Below are positions 55,189 through 63,284 of a stretch of 64,000 nt of DNA, piece by piece (position 1 is the first letter of the stretch; each line of letters begins with the position of its first letter). The translations under genes and the position numbers were made by a program. The notes under the pieces are model-generated. The model searched no databases. It had not been told where the DNA came from and saw nothing but the letters and a program-made list of their open reading frames with translations. Origin of the DNA: Anatilimnocola aggregata. GTDB lineage: Bacteria; Planctomycetota; Planctomycetia; Pirellulales; Pirellulaceae. The stretch covers positions 124,001 to 188,000 of the forward strand of contig NZ_CP036274.1 of NCBI RefSeq assembly GCF_007747655.1. Direction: 5' to 3'.

Positions 55189-55995
55189 ATGGAACAGGTT
55201 GGGAATTTATGCGTCGGATGGAGGCGCGTGGAGCTGGGCGCCGATTGGCGTAAGCACTTGGCCGAAGACTATGCTGCCCGCGATAAAGTGCGGATGCCCG
55301 GCGAGTTTGACGTGGCGACGCGACAAGCGGCGGAGTTCTACCGACTGCAATCGCAGGGTGAGCCCGGGCAAGCTGCGGCCGGCAAGAAATACCCAGATAT
55401 CGCGACGGCAGTTGCGGCTTGGGGCCAGCCGGAACTGCGAGTGGCCGTCCAGATACTCGTCTTGGCCAATGTTCCCGCCGCCGAGATTTGCGAACTGTTG
55501 CAGGTACAGGAGGCCATACTGCAGGTCATCGAGAACCTGTACTTCGACGTTCGTCCGATGCTGACCGCTGCGCCCTGGATCGTCGCCAAAGTAATCAATC
55601 CCGAGGCAGACGCCGGCCGCGATGACGTAGCCGCTCGGTTGCGGGCGGCCTATTCCTACGGTCCTTATGTCGCCAAGAAGTTGATCGAAGCCAAGCTTCG
55701 CTTGCCGACTGAGCCGGCTGAGCAATTCGCCGACGCCGCAATGTTGTTGCACGCCAAGATTGTGCAAGCCACCGAGATGCCCCTCACCTCGGAACAGTCG
55801 ATCGAGTTCATGAAGTTAGCTGTCGAGATTCGTCGCGACGAGAAATTCCTCCAACTGGAACGTGAGAAACTCGCATTTCGCATGCAGCGGTGGGCACAAC
55901 GTCTCGAACTCGCCCAGATTCAACGCTCGGCATCGCCGCAGAATAACGAACGAGCTGATGAAGATCGGACGGCCGCTTCGGCGGCAGCAAATTAA
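55189..55995 (+). CDS. Hypothetical helical protein with HTH-like segment
   Basis: The start at 55189 is supported by GGAG seven bases upstream. The 268-residue product is unrecognised. Residues 94-124 (VPAAEICELLQVQEAILQVI) look like a helix-turn-helix of the kind seen in small terminase or regulator proteins. The C-terminal third is a charged helix (FLQLEREKLAFRMQRWAQRL) that may form a coiled coil. No export signal is seen. It is 43 bases after the winged-helix gene and 60 bases before the next gene, consistent with an operon. Confidence 0.55.
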   Translation: MEQVGNLCVGWRRVELGADWRKHLAEDYAARDKVRMPGEFDVATRQAAEFYRLQSQGEPGQAAAGKKYPDIATAVAAWGQPELRVAVQILVLANVPAAEICELLQVQEAILQVIENLYFDVRPMLTAAPWIVAKVINPEADAGRDDVAARLRAAYSYGPYVAKKLIEAKLRLPTEPAEQFADAAMLLHAKIVQATEMPLTSEQSIEFMKLAVEIRRDEKFLQLEREKLAFRMQRWAQRLELAQIQRSASPQNNERADEDRTAASAAAN

Positions 55996-56055
55996 CCGAA
56001 TGACAACCTGCAGACGCCGTCGGCGTCTGCACCACCCAGTTTACGGAGAAACACA

Positions 56056-57522
56056 ATGAATTCCTGCTTTGATTCCTATTTAGAACTATGCCGACCGTTT
56101 GCGTTCCCGGCTCCTTGGAATTGCTGCGAAGCGGATAAGCACTCCCTGTTAGGACCGACGGACCCGGCGGCGGCTTTGGCCTCGTTGATGGAGCGTCATT
56201 CTGAGCAGAGTTTGGTGAGAAGCGGCATAGTGAAGAAGGATGCCGACGGTCGGCTCGCCCTGCGCCCGATGCTCGCGGCTCCCGACGTCGCCTTCGTCGT
56301 GCTGATCGATACGACCACAGGCCGGGTTCGCAATCTGATGACCGAAGCCGGCTGCGTGTTGGGGGACAAAGCCCCGATTTTCGAGGTGTTGGGCGACAAA
56401 CACACGTTCGACGCTCTCGATATGGACGAGCAGGCCGTGTTCCTGACGGACACGATCAACGACACCATTCTGTTGCGGTCATTCGGGCTGGTAGCCGCTC
56501 CGATCGCCGGCCTCAATCGTCTGAATCAGCAAGGGATCGATCTGTTGTGCCAGTACTACGGTGTTACGCAACGGCTGAGCGAACGGCAGCACGAGGAACA
56601 ATTTGAAAGTCAAAGCCAGCAAGATGATCACGGGTTGGAATCGGCCCCCGACCCGAATGATCCACTTTATCGATCTGGCCTTCGTAGGGCGACGCCGAAC
56701 GTCGGGTCGGCGGGTATGCCGGGCATGCCGCCCTACATCCTTCCTAGCTCCGGTTATGTCGGAAAGGATGAGCCCCCCATCCGGCTGACTCTTGTGCGAT
56801 GGCGTCTGTGCTTGATGTCGAAAACGGACCCGGTTTCCATGCAAGCCGCCGTCGACGAACTGAAGGTGATGGCGCGTTATCGCCATATCGACATCGGCGA
56901 GCTCAGCCAGTGGACTCCGTCTGAACGCGATTTCGAGGCGATTCGCTTCGCTCTGTCCCGTGGCGAATCTGTTTGGATTAAGGACGCTTTACTCGACGGC
57001 ATCTACTCGGGCGTCGGCAAGTTGGATCACCTCAAGACCAAGCCGGCTATGGTCACGCCGCCGACCGACTTGGCCGGTGCCGTTGAGCATCTTCACGAGA
57101 CCATGCTCGTCACGACGGACGAAAAGAGCCGTCAGCGACGTAAGGAAGCTTTGCACAATTACCACCGCGTCGTGGCTCGCCAGGTCACCGGGCCGATGTT
57201 GCGTCAAGCCGAGGCGGCCGTCGACCCGCTTGACCGCGCCTTGCAACTTCAATTCGTACAACTGAACGCCCTCTTTCTGGAGAAGGCGCCCACGGTCCGC
57301 GAGCAAATGTTGCAGGGCCTTTCGCCGCAACGCGAAGAGTCGTTGAAGGGCACGGACAAATCGGTGTCGGAGTTGCTGGCCATCAGCGGCCAGATGGTGT
57401 CGCTTGCTAAGGAGATGACGAAATGGAAGCCACGCCCGACGTCAATGCCGTCGAGAACGCCGACGACGAAACTAAATCTTTCCCGGCGCTTCGCCGACTC
57501 GGACTTGGTCTCTCAGAATTAG
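56056..57522 (+). CDS. Hypothetical protein of the unknown five-gene block
   Basis: The 488-residue product has no family that I can name. The first 160 residues are alpha/beta-like (VAFVVLIDTTTGRVRNLMTE, then DKAPIFEVLGDKHTFDALDM). A low-complexity linker (HEEQFESQSQQDDHG) and a Gly/Pro/Met-rich stretch (GMPGMPPYILPSSGY) follow, then a helical C-terminal half with TLVRWRLCLMSKTDPVSMQA. The last 33 residues overlap the next gene by 100 bases in another frame and have a composition unlike the rest. No signal peptide or membrane helix is seen. Confidence 0.55.
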   Translation: MNSCFDSYLELCRPFAFPAPWNCCEADKHSLLGPTDPAAALASLMERHSEQSLVRSGIVKKDADGRLALRPMLAAPDVAFVVLIDTTTGRVRNLMTEAGCVLGDKAPIFEVLGDKHTFDALDMDEQAVFLTDTINDTILLRSFGLVAAPIAGLNRLNQQGIDLLCQYYGVTQRLSERQHEEQFESQSQQDDHGLESAPDPNDPLYRSGLRRATPNVGSAGMPGMPPYILPSSGYVGKDEPPIRLTLVRWRLCLMSKTDPVSMQAAVDELKVMARYRHIDIGELSQWTPSERDFEAIRFALSRGESVWIKDALLDGIYSGVGKLDHLKTKPAMVTPPTDLAGAVEHLHETMLVTTDEKSRQRRKEALHNYHRVVARQVTGPMLRQAEAAVDPLDRALQLQFVQLNALFLEKAPTVREQMLQGLSPQREESLKGTDKSVSELLAISGQMVSLAKEMTKWKPRPTSMPSRTPTTKLNLSRRFADSDLVSQN

Positions 57523-57851
57523 AAGCTCTACGCCAAAAGGGATACCTAACTCAAGATGATCGCGGCCACGGACATGAAGGTTATTGGCGACTAAGGTTTC
57601 GGCTGGGGGGCCGCGCTCGGGCCGTTTACGTGGGGCGTGACGAAGAACTTGTTCAACGCGTACGCCAAGAACTACTTGAGCTACATCATGAACATCACCA
57701 GAACCGACAAGTCGCCAAATTGGCCGCGGAAGGCAACAAGGCCTTGCGAACGGCCAAGCGACGGCTTGAGCCCGTATTACTGCAACTCGGATTTCACTAT
57801 CACGGAGACACGTTACGGAAGAGTCGCGGCGACAAGAACGTCGTCCGCTAG
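57423..57851 (+). CDS. Small protein with DUF6788-like domain
   Basis: The 142-residue product contains RGHGHEGYWRLRFRLGGRAR then AVYVGRDEELVQRVRQELLE. This resembles the DUF6788-type module (HGPYYYLR-x-GGR-x-R-x-x-Y-V-G) that accompanies mobile or site-specific recombination genes; the assignment is by memory of the motif. A basic helical tail follows (NKALRTAKRRLEPVLLQLG). It overlaps the preceding gene by 100 bases, which is unusual in this window where other overlaps are 4 bases. It is probably cytoplasmic. Confidence 0.55.
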   Translation: MEATPDVNAVENADDETKSFPALRRLGLGLSELEALRQKGYLTQDDRGHGHEGYWRLRFRLGGRARAVYVGRDEELVQRVRQELLELHHEHHQNRQVAKLAAEGNKALRTAKRRLEPVLLQLGFHYHGDTLRKSRGDKNVVR

Positions 57852-57886
57852 TAGTTCGTTTCTTTTTCACCATGGAGGACTGAAGG

Positions 57887-58294
57887 ATGACTGACACAGA
57901 AGAAATTACCGACGAGGTCGTTGCCCAGTCGGAGGAATCCATCGAGGCGCTGAATCCCATCGACGAGTCGCCGGCGACGGTGCCGTTCGATCCGGCCTAC
58001 GATAGTCGTCGGCAGCGGATTTACGATCATCGCGTCGAGGCCCAAGCGGAGCCCAACACCATGATCGCCTGCTTGGCCGGAGTGAATTCGGACTTGTTTG
58101 ACACCGAGCTCATCGTGGCCGAGACGCTTCGCCAAGGTTTGGCGGCCAGCGGCGGTTCGCTCGAGACGATCGAACGATACGGCCCGCTCATCGAATTGAC
58201 CTTGCGGCTTTCCAAGCAAATCACGCAGGTCACCCAGTTGGAACAACGTGCCCGCAAAGACAATGGGGAGGGCACATCGTCGAAGCCTCGCTAA
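57887..58294 (+). CDS. Hypothetical acidic protein of the unknown five-gene block
   Basis: This 135-residue product is preceded by GGAGG and AAGG and is unrecognised. The first 40 residues are acidic (TDTEEITDEVVAQSEESIEA). The middle and C-terminal part are helical (LFDTELIVAETLRQGLAASG; LIELTLRLSKQITQVTQLEQ), which suggests a coiled coil or a small adaptor. It is the last intact gene of the block, 35 bases after the DUF6788-like gene. No export signal is present. Confidence 0.5.
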   Translation: MTDTEEITDEVVAQSEESIEALNPIDESPATVPFDPAYDSRRQRIYDHRVEAQAEPNTMIACLAGVNSDLFDTELIVAETLRQGLAASGGSLETIERYGPLIELTLRLSKQITQVTQLEQRARKDNGEGTSSKPR

Positions 58295-58460
58295 CGGCAA
58301 GCGAAGAAATCGCGATCTGCGCCCCAACTCGACCGGGGGGTGGCTCGGGCGGGTTGGGGCCGATTGCGGCAACATCGTGATGCACAAAGATGGTTTAACA
58401 ATGTGAATACAATGTAGTACCATTGGAGTAAGTGAAGTGGACTTCGCAGGAGTGATCGAG

Positions 58461-58622
58461 ATGATCAAGAAGCTGAGTAAACACGGCAATAGTTTGGCGC
58501 TGGTGATCGACCGTTCGATCCTCGATCTGCTCGGGATCGACGAGCAGACGGCGCTGGAGGTCTCGACCGACAGTGCAGCGTTGAATTACGGCGATCGTGG
58601 TACAAGCCTGCGCGCTCGATGA
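58461..58622 (+). pseudogene. Truncated AbrB/MazE-type antitoxin
   Basis: The ATG at 58461 (AGGAG upstream) gives 53 residues beginning IKKLSKHGNSLALVIDRSIL and DLLGIDEQTALEVSTD, a SpoVT-AbrB swapped-hairpin domain. After STD the sequence (SAALNYGDRGTSLRAR-stop) no longer matches the family, whose members continue for about 30 more residues. The break lies 40 bases before a run of transposon-end-like repeats. It is probably a remnant. Confidence 0.6.
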
Positions 58623-58661
58623 TCGGTCGGCAAATCAACTGGACATCGCTTGCGCCACGTG

Positions 58662-58784
58662 CCAAACTTTGTGTCTTAAAGCGGTCCACAGGCCAGACTT
58701 TCTGTCTCAACTCGGACAAGGTTTGTGTCCCACGGTGACGTAAGTCCTTATTTCATGGTGCGCGGCGTGACAAGGTTTATGTCC
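58662..58784 (+). repeat. Four degenerate direct repeats, transposon-end-like
   Basis: CCAAACTTTGTGTCT (58662), CCAGACTTTCTGTCT (58693), ACAAGGTTTGTGTCC (58716) and ACAAGGTTTATGTCC (58770) share an (A/G)xTTTxTGTC core in one orientation. Multiple spaced repeats of this kind are typical of the ends of IS21-like elements, where they bind transposase. No transposase gene is adjacent, so only one end may remain. Confidence 0.5.
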
Positions 58785-58794
58785 GCCTCCAAGA

Positions 58795-59097
58795 ATGCCG
58801 CAACCACTGGATAAACTCGAAGACGGATTGGGAGTTCGTATTGCGCCGTCGATTCTGGAGCATCTCGGAATCGATGAATCGACCAAAGTCGAAGTAGCCG
58901 AGATGGCCGGTGCCATTGTTGTCCTGCCCTGGTTGTTCGATGAGCAGAAGCGCGCCAATCTTAAAGAATTGCTAGAACTCCTGCGGCTGGCGATCGAGAC
59001 ACAGGAATCGAGCAGCGAACGCCGAACGCGATTCGTGAACGCGCTGGCCGCCACGAATCAGCAATACGCGAAGACGTTCCGTCGACTGGCGGAGTAA
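58795..59097 (+). CDS. AbrB-type antitoxin-like protein of a Doc module
   Basis: The 100-residue product has an AbrB-like half (LGVRIAPSILEHLGIDESTK, then VEVAEMAGAIVVLP) and a C-terminal half (SSERRTRFVNALAATNQQYA, then KTFRRLAE) that matches the tail I expect for AbrB antitoxins encoded before Doc toxins. The first strand (the GNSLALVI block) is altered to EDGLGVRI. It stops 7 bases before the broken doc-like gene. In intact modules the protein neutralises Doc and represses its own promoter; with the toxin broken it may be free-standing. Confidence 0.6.
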   Translation: MPQPLDKLEDGLGVRIAPSILEHLGIDESTKVEVAEMAGAIVVLPWLFDEQKRANLKELLELLRLAIETQESSSERRTRFVNALAATNQQYAKTFRRLAE

Positions 59098-59103
59098 CTT
59101 CGC

Positions 59104-59459
59104 GTGGCTGTGGAGTTTCTGACTGTTGAGGAAGTGATGGAGATTCATCACAGTCAATTGGCCCTCTTTGGTGGGATGCGATTCCACAGCAAACCTTCCT
59201 AGGTAGCTATTTACACACCGATCTTTTTGAAATGGCGGCGGCCTACTTGTTTCACCTGGTGCAAAACCATCCGTTCTTGGATGGGAACAAGAGAGTGGGT
59301 GCCGCAACTGCCACCGTCTTTTTGCGATTGAATGGCATGATGCTAACAGCGTCTGAGGACGAATTTGCAGAGCACGTCCAGGGAGTGGCCTCAGGTGCGA
59401 TTGGCAAGCCTCAGGTCACGGAATTTATCCGCCGGAACACGGCCGATCTGGACGACTAG
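59104..59459 (+). pseudogene. doc: Doc (Fic-family) toxin with internal deletion and frameshift
   Basis: From GTG at 59104 the frame reads VAVEFLTVEEVMEIHHSQLA then LFGG, the normal Doc N-terminus, and stops at 59200-59202. From 59178 another frame reads AIPQQTFLGSYLHTDLFEMA and continues through the Fic motif HPFLDGNKRVGAAT to a stop at 59457-59459. About 12 residues between GG and the A-x-P-x-x-TF block, normally containing GIRD and GLLES, are missing, with a change of frame. Intact Doc phosphorylates EF-Tu; this copy should be inactive. Confidence 0.8.
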
Positions 59460-59598
59460 CTTCACCTGAATGCGTCGAGTCGCCGATGATCGCTCAATGT
59501 TGCATTCGAAACCGGTTCAGCTATTTTAGAGTGGAAAGAATCGTTGCCTGTGGTCGGTTCTTCCCACCAGCTTGCTTCCTCCTCTCAATGGTCATGCC

Positions 59599-60486
59599 AT
59601 GCAACGGTATTTCTTCGCGCTCACGCTTCTCGCGTTCTCTTGCCCGACGATAACCGCTGACGATAGCTCGGCTAGACAGTCGCTCACCAAAGAGGAAGCC
59701 GCCGCAGGTTGGAAGTTGTTGTTCGACGGCGAATCGCTCAAGCACTGGCGTGGGCTGGGCATGGACGAAGTGCCCGATTGCTGGGTTGCCCAAGAGGGTT
59801 GCCTCAAGTGCGTTGCTAGTGGCAAAAAGCGCAACGATCTGACGACCGACCAGGAGTTTGAAAATTTCGAGTTCACTTTCGAATGGCGTTTTCCCAACTC
59901 CAAAGGGAACAGCGGCGTGAAGTATCGCGTGCAAGAGACCAAAGGAAATGGCTACGCGTTTGGCCCCGAGTATCAATGCCTGACAGACTCCAAGGGGAAC
60001 GATAAGTTCTCAACCGCGTCGCTCTATGGACTGTTTGCGCCGGAAGGAAAGGAACTCGCGCCCGCGGGTGAATTCAATCAATCCAAAATCGTCGTCGACG
60101 GCAATCATTGGGAGCATTGGCTGAATGGCCGCAAGGTGGTCGAAGTCGAATTCGGCAGCGAAGCCATGAACGCAGCAGTGGAGAAGAGTAAGTTCCGCGG
60201 GAAGGGTTGGGCTGAACATCCCCGCGGACGCCTCGTGCTGCAAAACCACAACACCGGCGTCGACTTCCGCAATCTCAAGATTCGCGAGCTTCCCGCCACC
60301 AAGCCGGCGGTGAAGGAAGCCAAAGCCGACGAAGAGAAGCCCCCAAAAGCAGAGCCAAAAAAGGCAGGGCCAAAAAAACCGAAGAGCAAGCCAAAATCAA
60401 AAAAGCCCGAGCCCCAGCAGCCAACTCCAGCAGACGAAAAGGCAACGCCATCGCCGACCGACGATTCTGTAAAGAAGTCTGAGTAA
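59599..60486 (+). CDS. Secreted DUF1080 protein (3-keto-disaccharide hydrolase family) with Lys/Pro-rich tail
   Basis: The ATG at 59599 starts a signal peptide (RYFFALTLLAFSCPTITA); 295 residues in all. Residues 30-235 are a DUF1080 domain with the usual GWKLLFDGESLKHWRG, FEFTFEWRFPNSKGNSGVKY and GRLVLQNHNTGVDFRNLKIR. Members hydrolyse or eliminate 3-keto-glycosides produced by Gfo/Idh/MocA enzymes. Residues 245-295 form a Lys/Pro/Ala/Glu-rich tail (KPKSKPKSKKPEPQQP) not expected of the family, perhaps a wall or nucleic acid contact or a flexible anchor. A Gfo/Idh/MocA gene follows after 65 bases. Confidence 0.85.
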   Translation: MQRYFFALTLLAFSCPTITADDSSARQSLTKEEAAAGWKLLFDGESLKHWRGLGMDEVPDCWVAQEGCLKCVASGKKRNDLTTDQEFENFEFTFEWRFPNSKGNSGVKYRVQETKGNGYAFGPEYQCLTDSKGNDKFSTASLYGLFAPEGKELAPAGEFNQSKIVVDGNHWEHWLNGRKVVEVEFGSEAMNAAVEKSKFRGKGWAEHPRGRLVLQNHNTGVDFRNLKIRELPATKPAVKEAKADEEKPPKAEPKKAGPKKPKSKPKSKKPEPQQPTPADEKATPSPTDDSVKKSE

Positions 60487-60551
60487 GCCTCTCGATATGC
60501 CATCGCAAATTCTCTCACCACAAAAACTCCTCCCCTGCCGAGACCACTCCC

Positions 60552-61988
60552 ATGACAGATAACATCTCACGATCCCAGAGTCGTCGTACGTTTCTGCAGA
60601 ACTCCGCCCGGGCTGCCGGTGGACTTTCCGCCGCGGCGTTGCTGGCCGGGCCGACTTCGGTTTATGCGGCGGAAGCGAAGGAGAAGGTCAATTGCGTGGT
60701 GATTGGCTGTGGCGGGCGCGGTCAGTCGCACATCGGCACTTCGCTCAGCCAGAATCTGGTCGCCATCGTCGATGCGGACGAGAAGCAACTCGATTCGACG
60801 CGCAACTCGATCAAGAACAAGAACGCCGCTCTGGCCGACAAGGTGCAAACCTTCACCGACTATCGGACGATGTTCGATAAGCTCGGCAAGCAGATTGATG
60901 CGGTCTTCATCGCCACACCGAATCACCAGCACGCATTGCCGTCGTTGATGGCCATGCAACTTGGCATTGGCGTCTACTGCGAAAAGCCCCTCTGTCACAC
61001 GGTGGACGAAGCGCGACAGATGTCCGCGTTTGCTGCCAAATACAAAGTGCCAACGCAGATGGGCAACCAAGGGCACTGCGACGAAGGCTATCGCCGATTG
61101 TGCGAATATGTCTGGGCCGGCGCGATCGGCAAGATCACTGAAACCCATAGCTGGTCCAATCGGGCGAACGGTGGCATCGGCGCACGACCGCCAGCGCTGA
61201 CGGTGCCGACTGGCCTCAACTGGGACAGTTGGATTGGCCCTGCTCCGTTTCGCGACTACCACGTCGATCTGCACAAGCACGAGTGGCACGGCTGGTACGA
61301 CTTCGGCAACGGTTCGCTCGGCAATATGGGTTGCCATGTGCTCGACGGCGTCTATTGGGCACTCAAGTTGGAACATCCCACGACGGTCGAAGTGGAGCAG
61401 ATGTCGGGAGGTACCAAAGAACGGCTGCCTACTGGCACGCGCATTCGCTGGGATTTTCCTGCCCGTGGCGACATGCCAGCGCTCAAAGCCTATTGGTATG
61501 ACGGCCGCATCGGCGTTGGCGATACCGGCGACGCGAATACGGCAGCGCCCAAGGGTACGCGTGGCAAATCCAATGTTCCGCCACTGTTGACCGAACTGGT
61601 AGCCAAGTATCCGGAGCAGAAATTCGATTCGAACGGCACCATCTATGTCGGCGAGAAGGGCATGCTCTACACGGGTACATACGGCGGCAGCATGCGAATC
61701 GTTTCGCCCGAACAGATGAAAGCAACACCAGCTCCCGCTAAGACGCTGCCGCGCCCCTCCAGCGTGGGGAGCGATTTCCTTCGCGCTGTGCGCGAAGGCA
61801 AAAACGACACTGCCTCGCACTTCGACTATTCAGCTAAGCTTACCGAATTCACACTGCTCGGCAATCTTGCCCAGCGCGCGGGGGTTGGCAATCCCGTTCA
61901 ATGGGATGGCCCCAACATGCGAGTCACGAACCTCACCGACCTCAACCAATGGGTGAAGATCGAGAACCGCGAAGGTTGGCGCGTGTGA
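60552..61988 (+). CDS. Gfo/Idh/MocA-family oxidoreductase, Tat-exported
   Basis: The 478-residue product has the twin-arginine leader SRRTFLQNSARAAGGLSAAA. The Rossmann part shows VNCVVIGCGGRGQSHIGTSL and the EKP motif in YCEKPLCHTVDEAR. The C-terminal half has planctomycete features NWDSWIGPAPFRDYHVDLHK and GSLGNMGCHVLDGVYWAL. The enzyme probably oxidises a glycoside at C3 or reduces the keto sugar in the periplasm, with a bound nucleotide cofactor. DUF1080 genes lie on both sides, one co-directional and one convergent. Confidence 0.9.
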   Translation: MTDNISRSQSRRTFLQNSARAAGGLSAAALLAGPTSVYAAEAKEKVNCVVIGCGGRGQSHIGTSLSQNLVAIVDADEKQLDSTRNSIKNKNAALADKVQTFTDYRTMFDKLGKQIDAVFIATPNHQHALPSLMAMQLGIGVYCEKPLCHTVDEARQMSAFAAKYKVPTQMGNQGHCDEGYRRLCEYVWAGAIGKITETHSWSNRANGGIGARPPALTVPTGLNWDSWIGPAPFRDYHVDLHKHEWHGWYDFGNGSLGNMGCHVLDGVYWALKLEHPTTVEVEQMSGGTKERLPTGTRIRWDFPARGDMPALKAYWYDGRIGVGDTGDANTAAPKGTRGKSNVPPLLTELVAKYPEQKFDSNGTIYVGEKGMLYTGTYGGSMRIVSPEQMKATPAPAKTLPRPSSVGSDFLRAVREGKNDTASHFDYSAKLTEFTLLGNLAQRAGVGNPVQWDGPNMRVTNLTDLNQWVKIENREGWRV

Positions 61989-61996
61989 CGTAACGA

Positions 61997-62032
61997 AAAT
62001 GGCCGGCGTGATTGACATCGCACCGGCCATTT
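61997..62032 (+). terminator. Bidirectional terminator between convergent genes
   Basis: AAATGGCCGG (61997-62006) and CCGGCCATTT (62023-62032) form a perfect 10-bp stem with a 16-base loop. T-rich sequence follows on the plus strand (CAATTTCGTTT) and on the minus strand (TCGTTACG after a TTT). It sits in the 69 bases between two convergent stops. Confidence 0.7.
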
Positions 62033-62057
62033 CAATTTCGTTTACATCGAGAGAAAG

Positions 62058-63035
62058 TTACTTCTTCTCAACGATCCAGATATTGCGGAAGACCACGGGG
62101 TTGCCGTGGTCTTGCAGGAAGATGCCGAGTGGTTCGGGGCCCTCTTTGGCTTTGCCCGGAGTGCCGTTCTTGAGGTCGAGGTTTTCGTGAATCACGACGC
62201 CGTTGTGCTTGATCGTGGCGCGGGCGTTCTCGATCTTCTTGCCGTTGTCGTATTTGGCGGCGGTGAAGTCGATGTCGTAGGTTTGCCAGGCCAGGGGGGG
62301 CAGGCACATGTTGACGATCGGCTCGGCGACAGTGTAGATGCCGCCGCATTCGTTGTTCTTGCCGTCGAGGCCGAACGAATCGAGCACTTGCAGCTCATAG
62401 CGGCTCTGCATATAGACGCCGCTGTTACCGCGACCTTGGCCCCGTGATGCGGGCATGAACGGGGTGCGGAACTCGATGTGCAGCGTATGGTCGCCAAATT
62501 TGGCGTTCGTTTCGCAGTTGGTCGCGCCGAGCAGGTTCCCTTCGACCAGCTTGCCGTTCTTAAAGTTGTCGGCCGTGGTGCCATCGAACAGGACCGTCGC
62601 GCCAGTCGGTGCCTTCGCGCCCAGCGTCGGGCTCTTTCGTTCGGTCTTCTTGATCTCGGCGACTTGCTTGCCATCGTGCGAGACGGTCATCGTGCCAGCC
62701 TTGATAGTGGCAGTCCAATCGTCGCCTTTCACGTTGACGGTGCCGTCGGTGGTTTCGCCTTTGCCGCGCTTGGTTGCGTCGCCGCGCTTCCAGCCATCGC
62801 CAGGCAATCCGCCGGGATAGCCGACCACATCGAACTTGCCGTCACCGAGGGCGATCACCTGCACGCCCCACTTATGCCCTTCAACGTCGGTCCCGGCATA
62901 CTCGCCTTGCACGGCGAAGTCCGGTCCAGCCTCTTTTTCGTTGGTGTAAGCCGCTTTGCCATCTGCCGCCTGAGCCAGGCCGGCCACCGCCAGCAGCAGA
63001 CCAAACGACCAAGCCATCAATCGCCCGTTACGCAT
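62058..63035 (-). CDS. Secreted DUF1080 protein (3-keto-disaccharide hydrolase family)
   Basis: The ATG at 63035 has GGGGAG seven bases upstream and opens a signal peptide (MAWSFGLLLAVAGLAQA); a longer frame to 63155 reads through non-signal sequence. The 325-residue product has an N-terminal segment (GTDVEGHKWGVQVIALGDGK) and a DUF1080 domain from about 125 on: ATVLFDGTTADNFKNGKLVE, LHIEFRTPFMPASRGQGRGN, SGVYMQSRYELQVLDSFGLD and GIFLQDHGNPVVFRNIWIVE. The signature QSRYEIQ-like strand is intact. It is convergent with the oxidoreductase, suggesting a shared pathway under separate promoters. Confidence 0.9.
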   Translation of the reverse strand: MRNGRLMAWSFGLLLAVAGLAQAADGKAAYTNEKEAGPDFAVQGEYAGTDVEGHKWGVQVIALGDGKFDVVGYPGGLPGDGWKRGDATKRGKGETTDGTVNVKGDDWTATIKAGTMTVSHDGKQVAEIKKTERKSPTLGAKAPTGATVLFDGTTADNFKNGKLVEGNLLGATNCETNAKFGDHTLHIEFRTPFMPASRGQGRGNSGVYMQSRYELQVLDSFGLDGKNNECGGIYTVAEPIVNMCLPPLAWQTYDIDFTAAKYDNGKKIENARATIKHNGVVIHENLDLKNGTPGKAKEGPEPLGIFLQDHGNPVVFRNIWIVEKK

Positions 63036-63284
63036 GTACGTCACTCCCCAAGGATTTGAATTCGCGAGAAAGTTCGCTAGAAGTCGTCCGCTATTTTGCA
63101 GCGTGACGGAATCGCAATCAAGCTGAGGGGAGCGACCGCGGCCGCTGCAGTCCAACGGTTCTTAAGTGGAGGATCGCAGAAGGACGCCGGTAGCAATCTG
63201 CAGGGTCTGCAGGCACAATCAACAAGTAACGCTTGGAATTGCAGACAGACCGCGGATGGTTTGACACGCTCTCGGGGAACGCGC

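Noticed and set aside
63198-63212. Paired CTGCAG sites in the divergent gap before the PA14-cytochrome gene
   Set aside because: Two 6-base palindromes 3 bases apart are weak evidence and lack a matching promoter or regulator.
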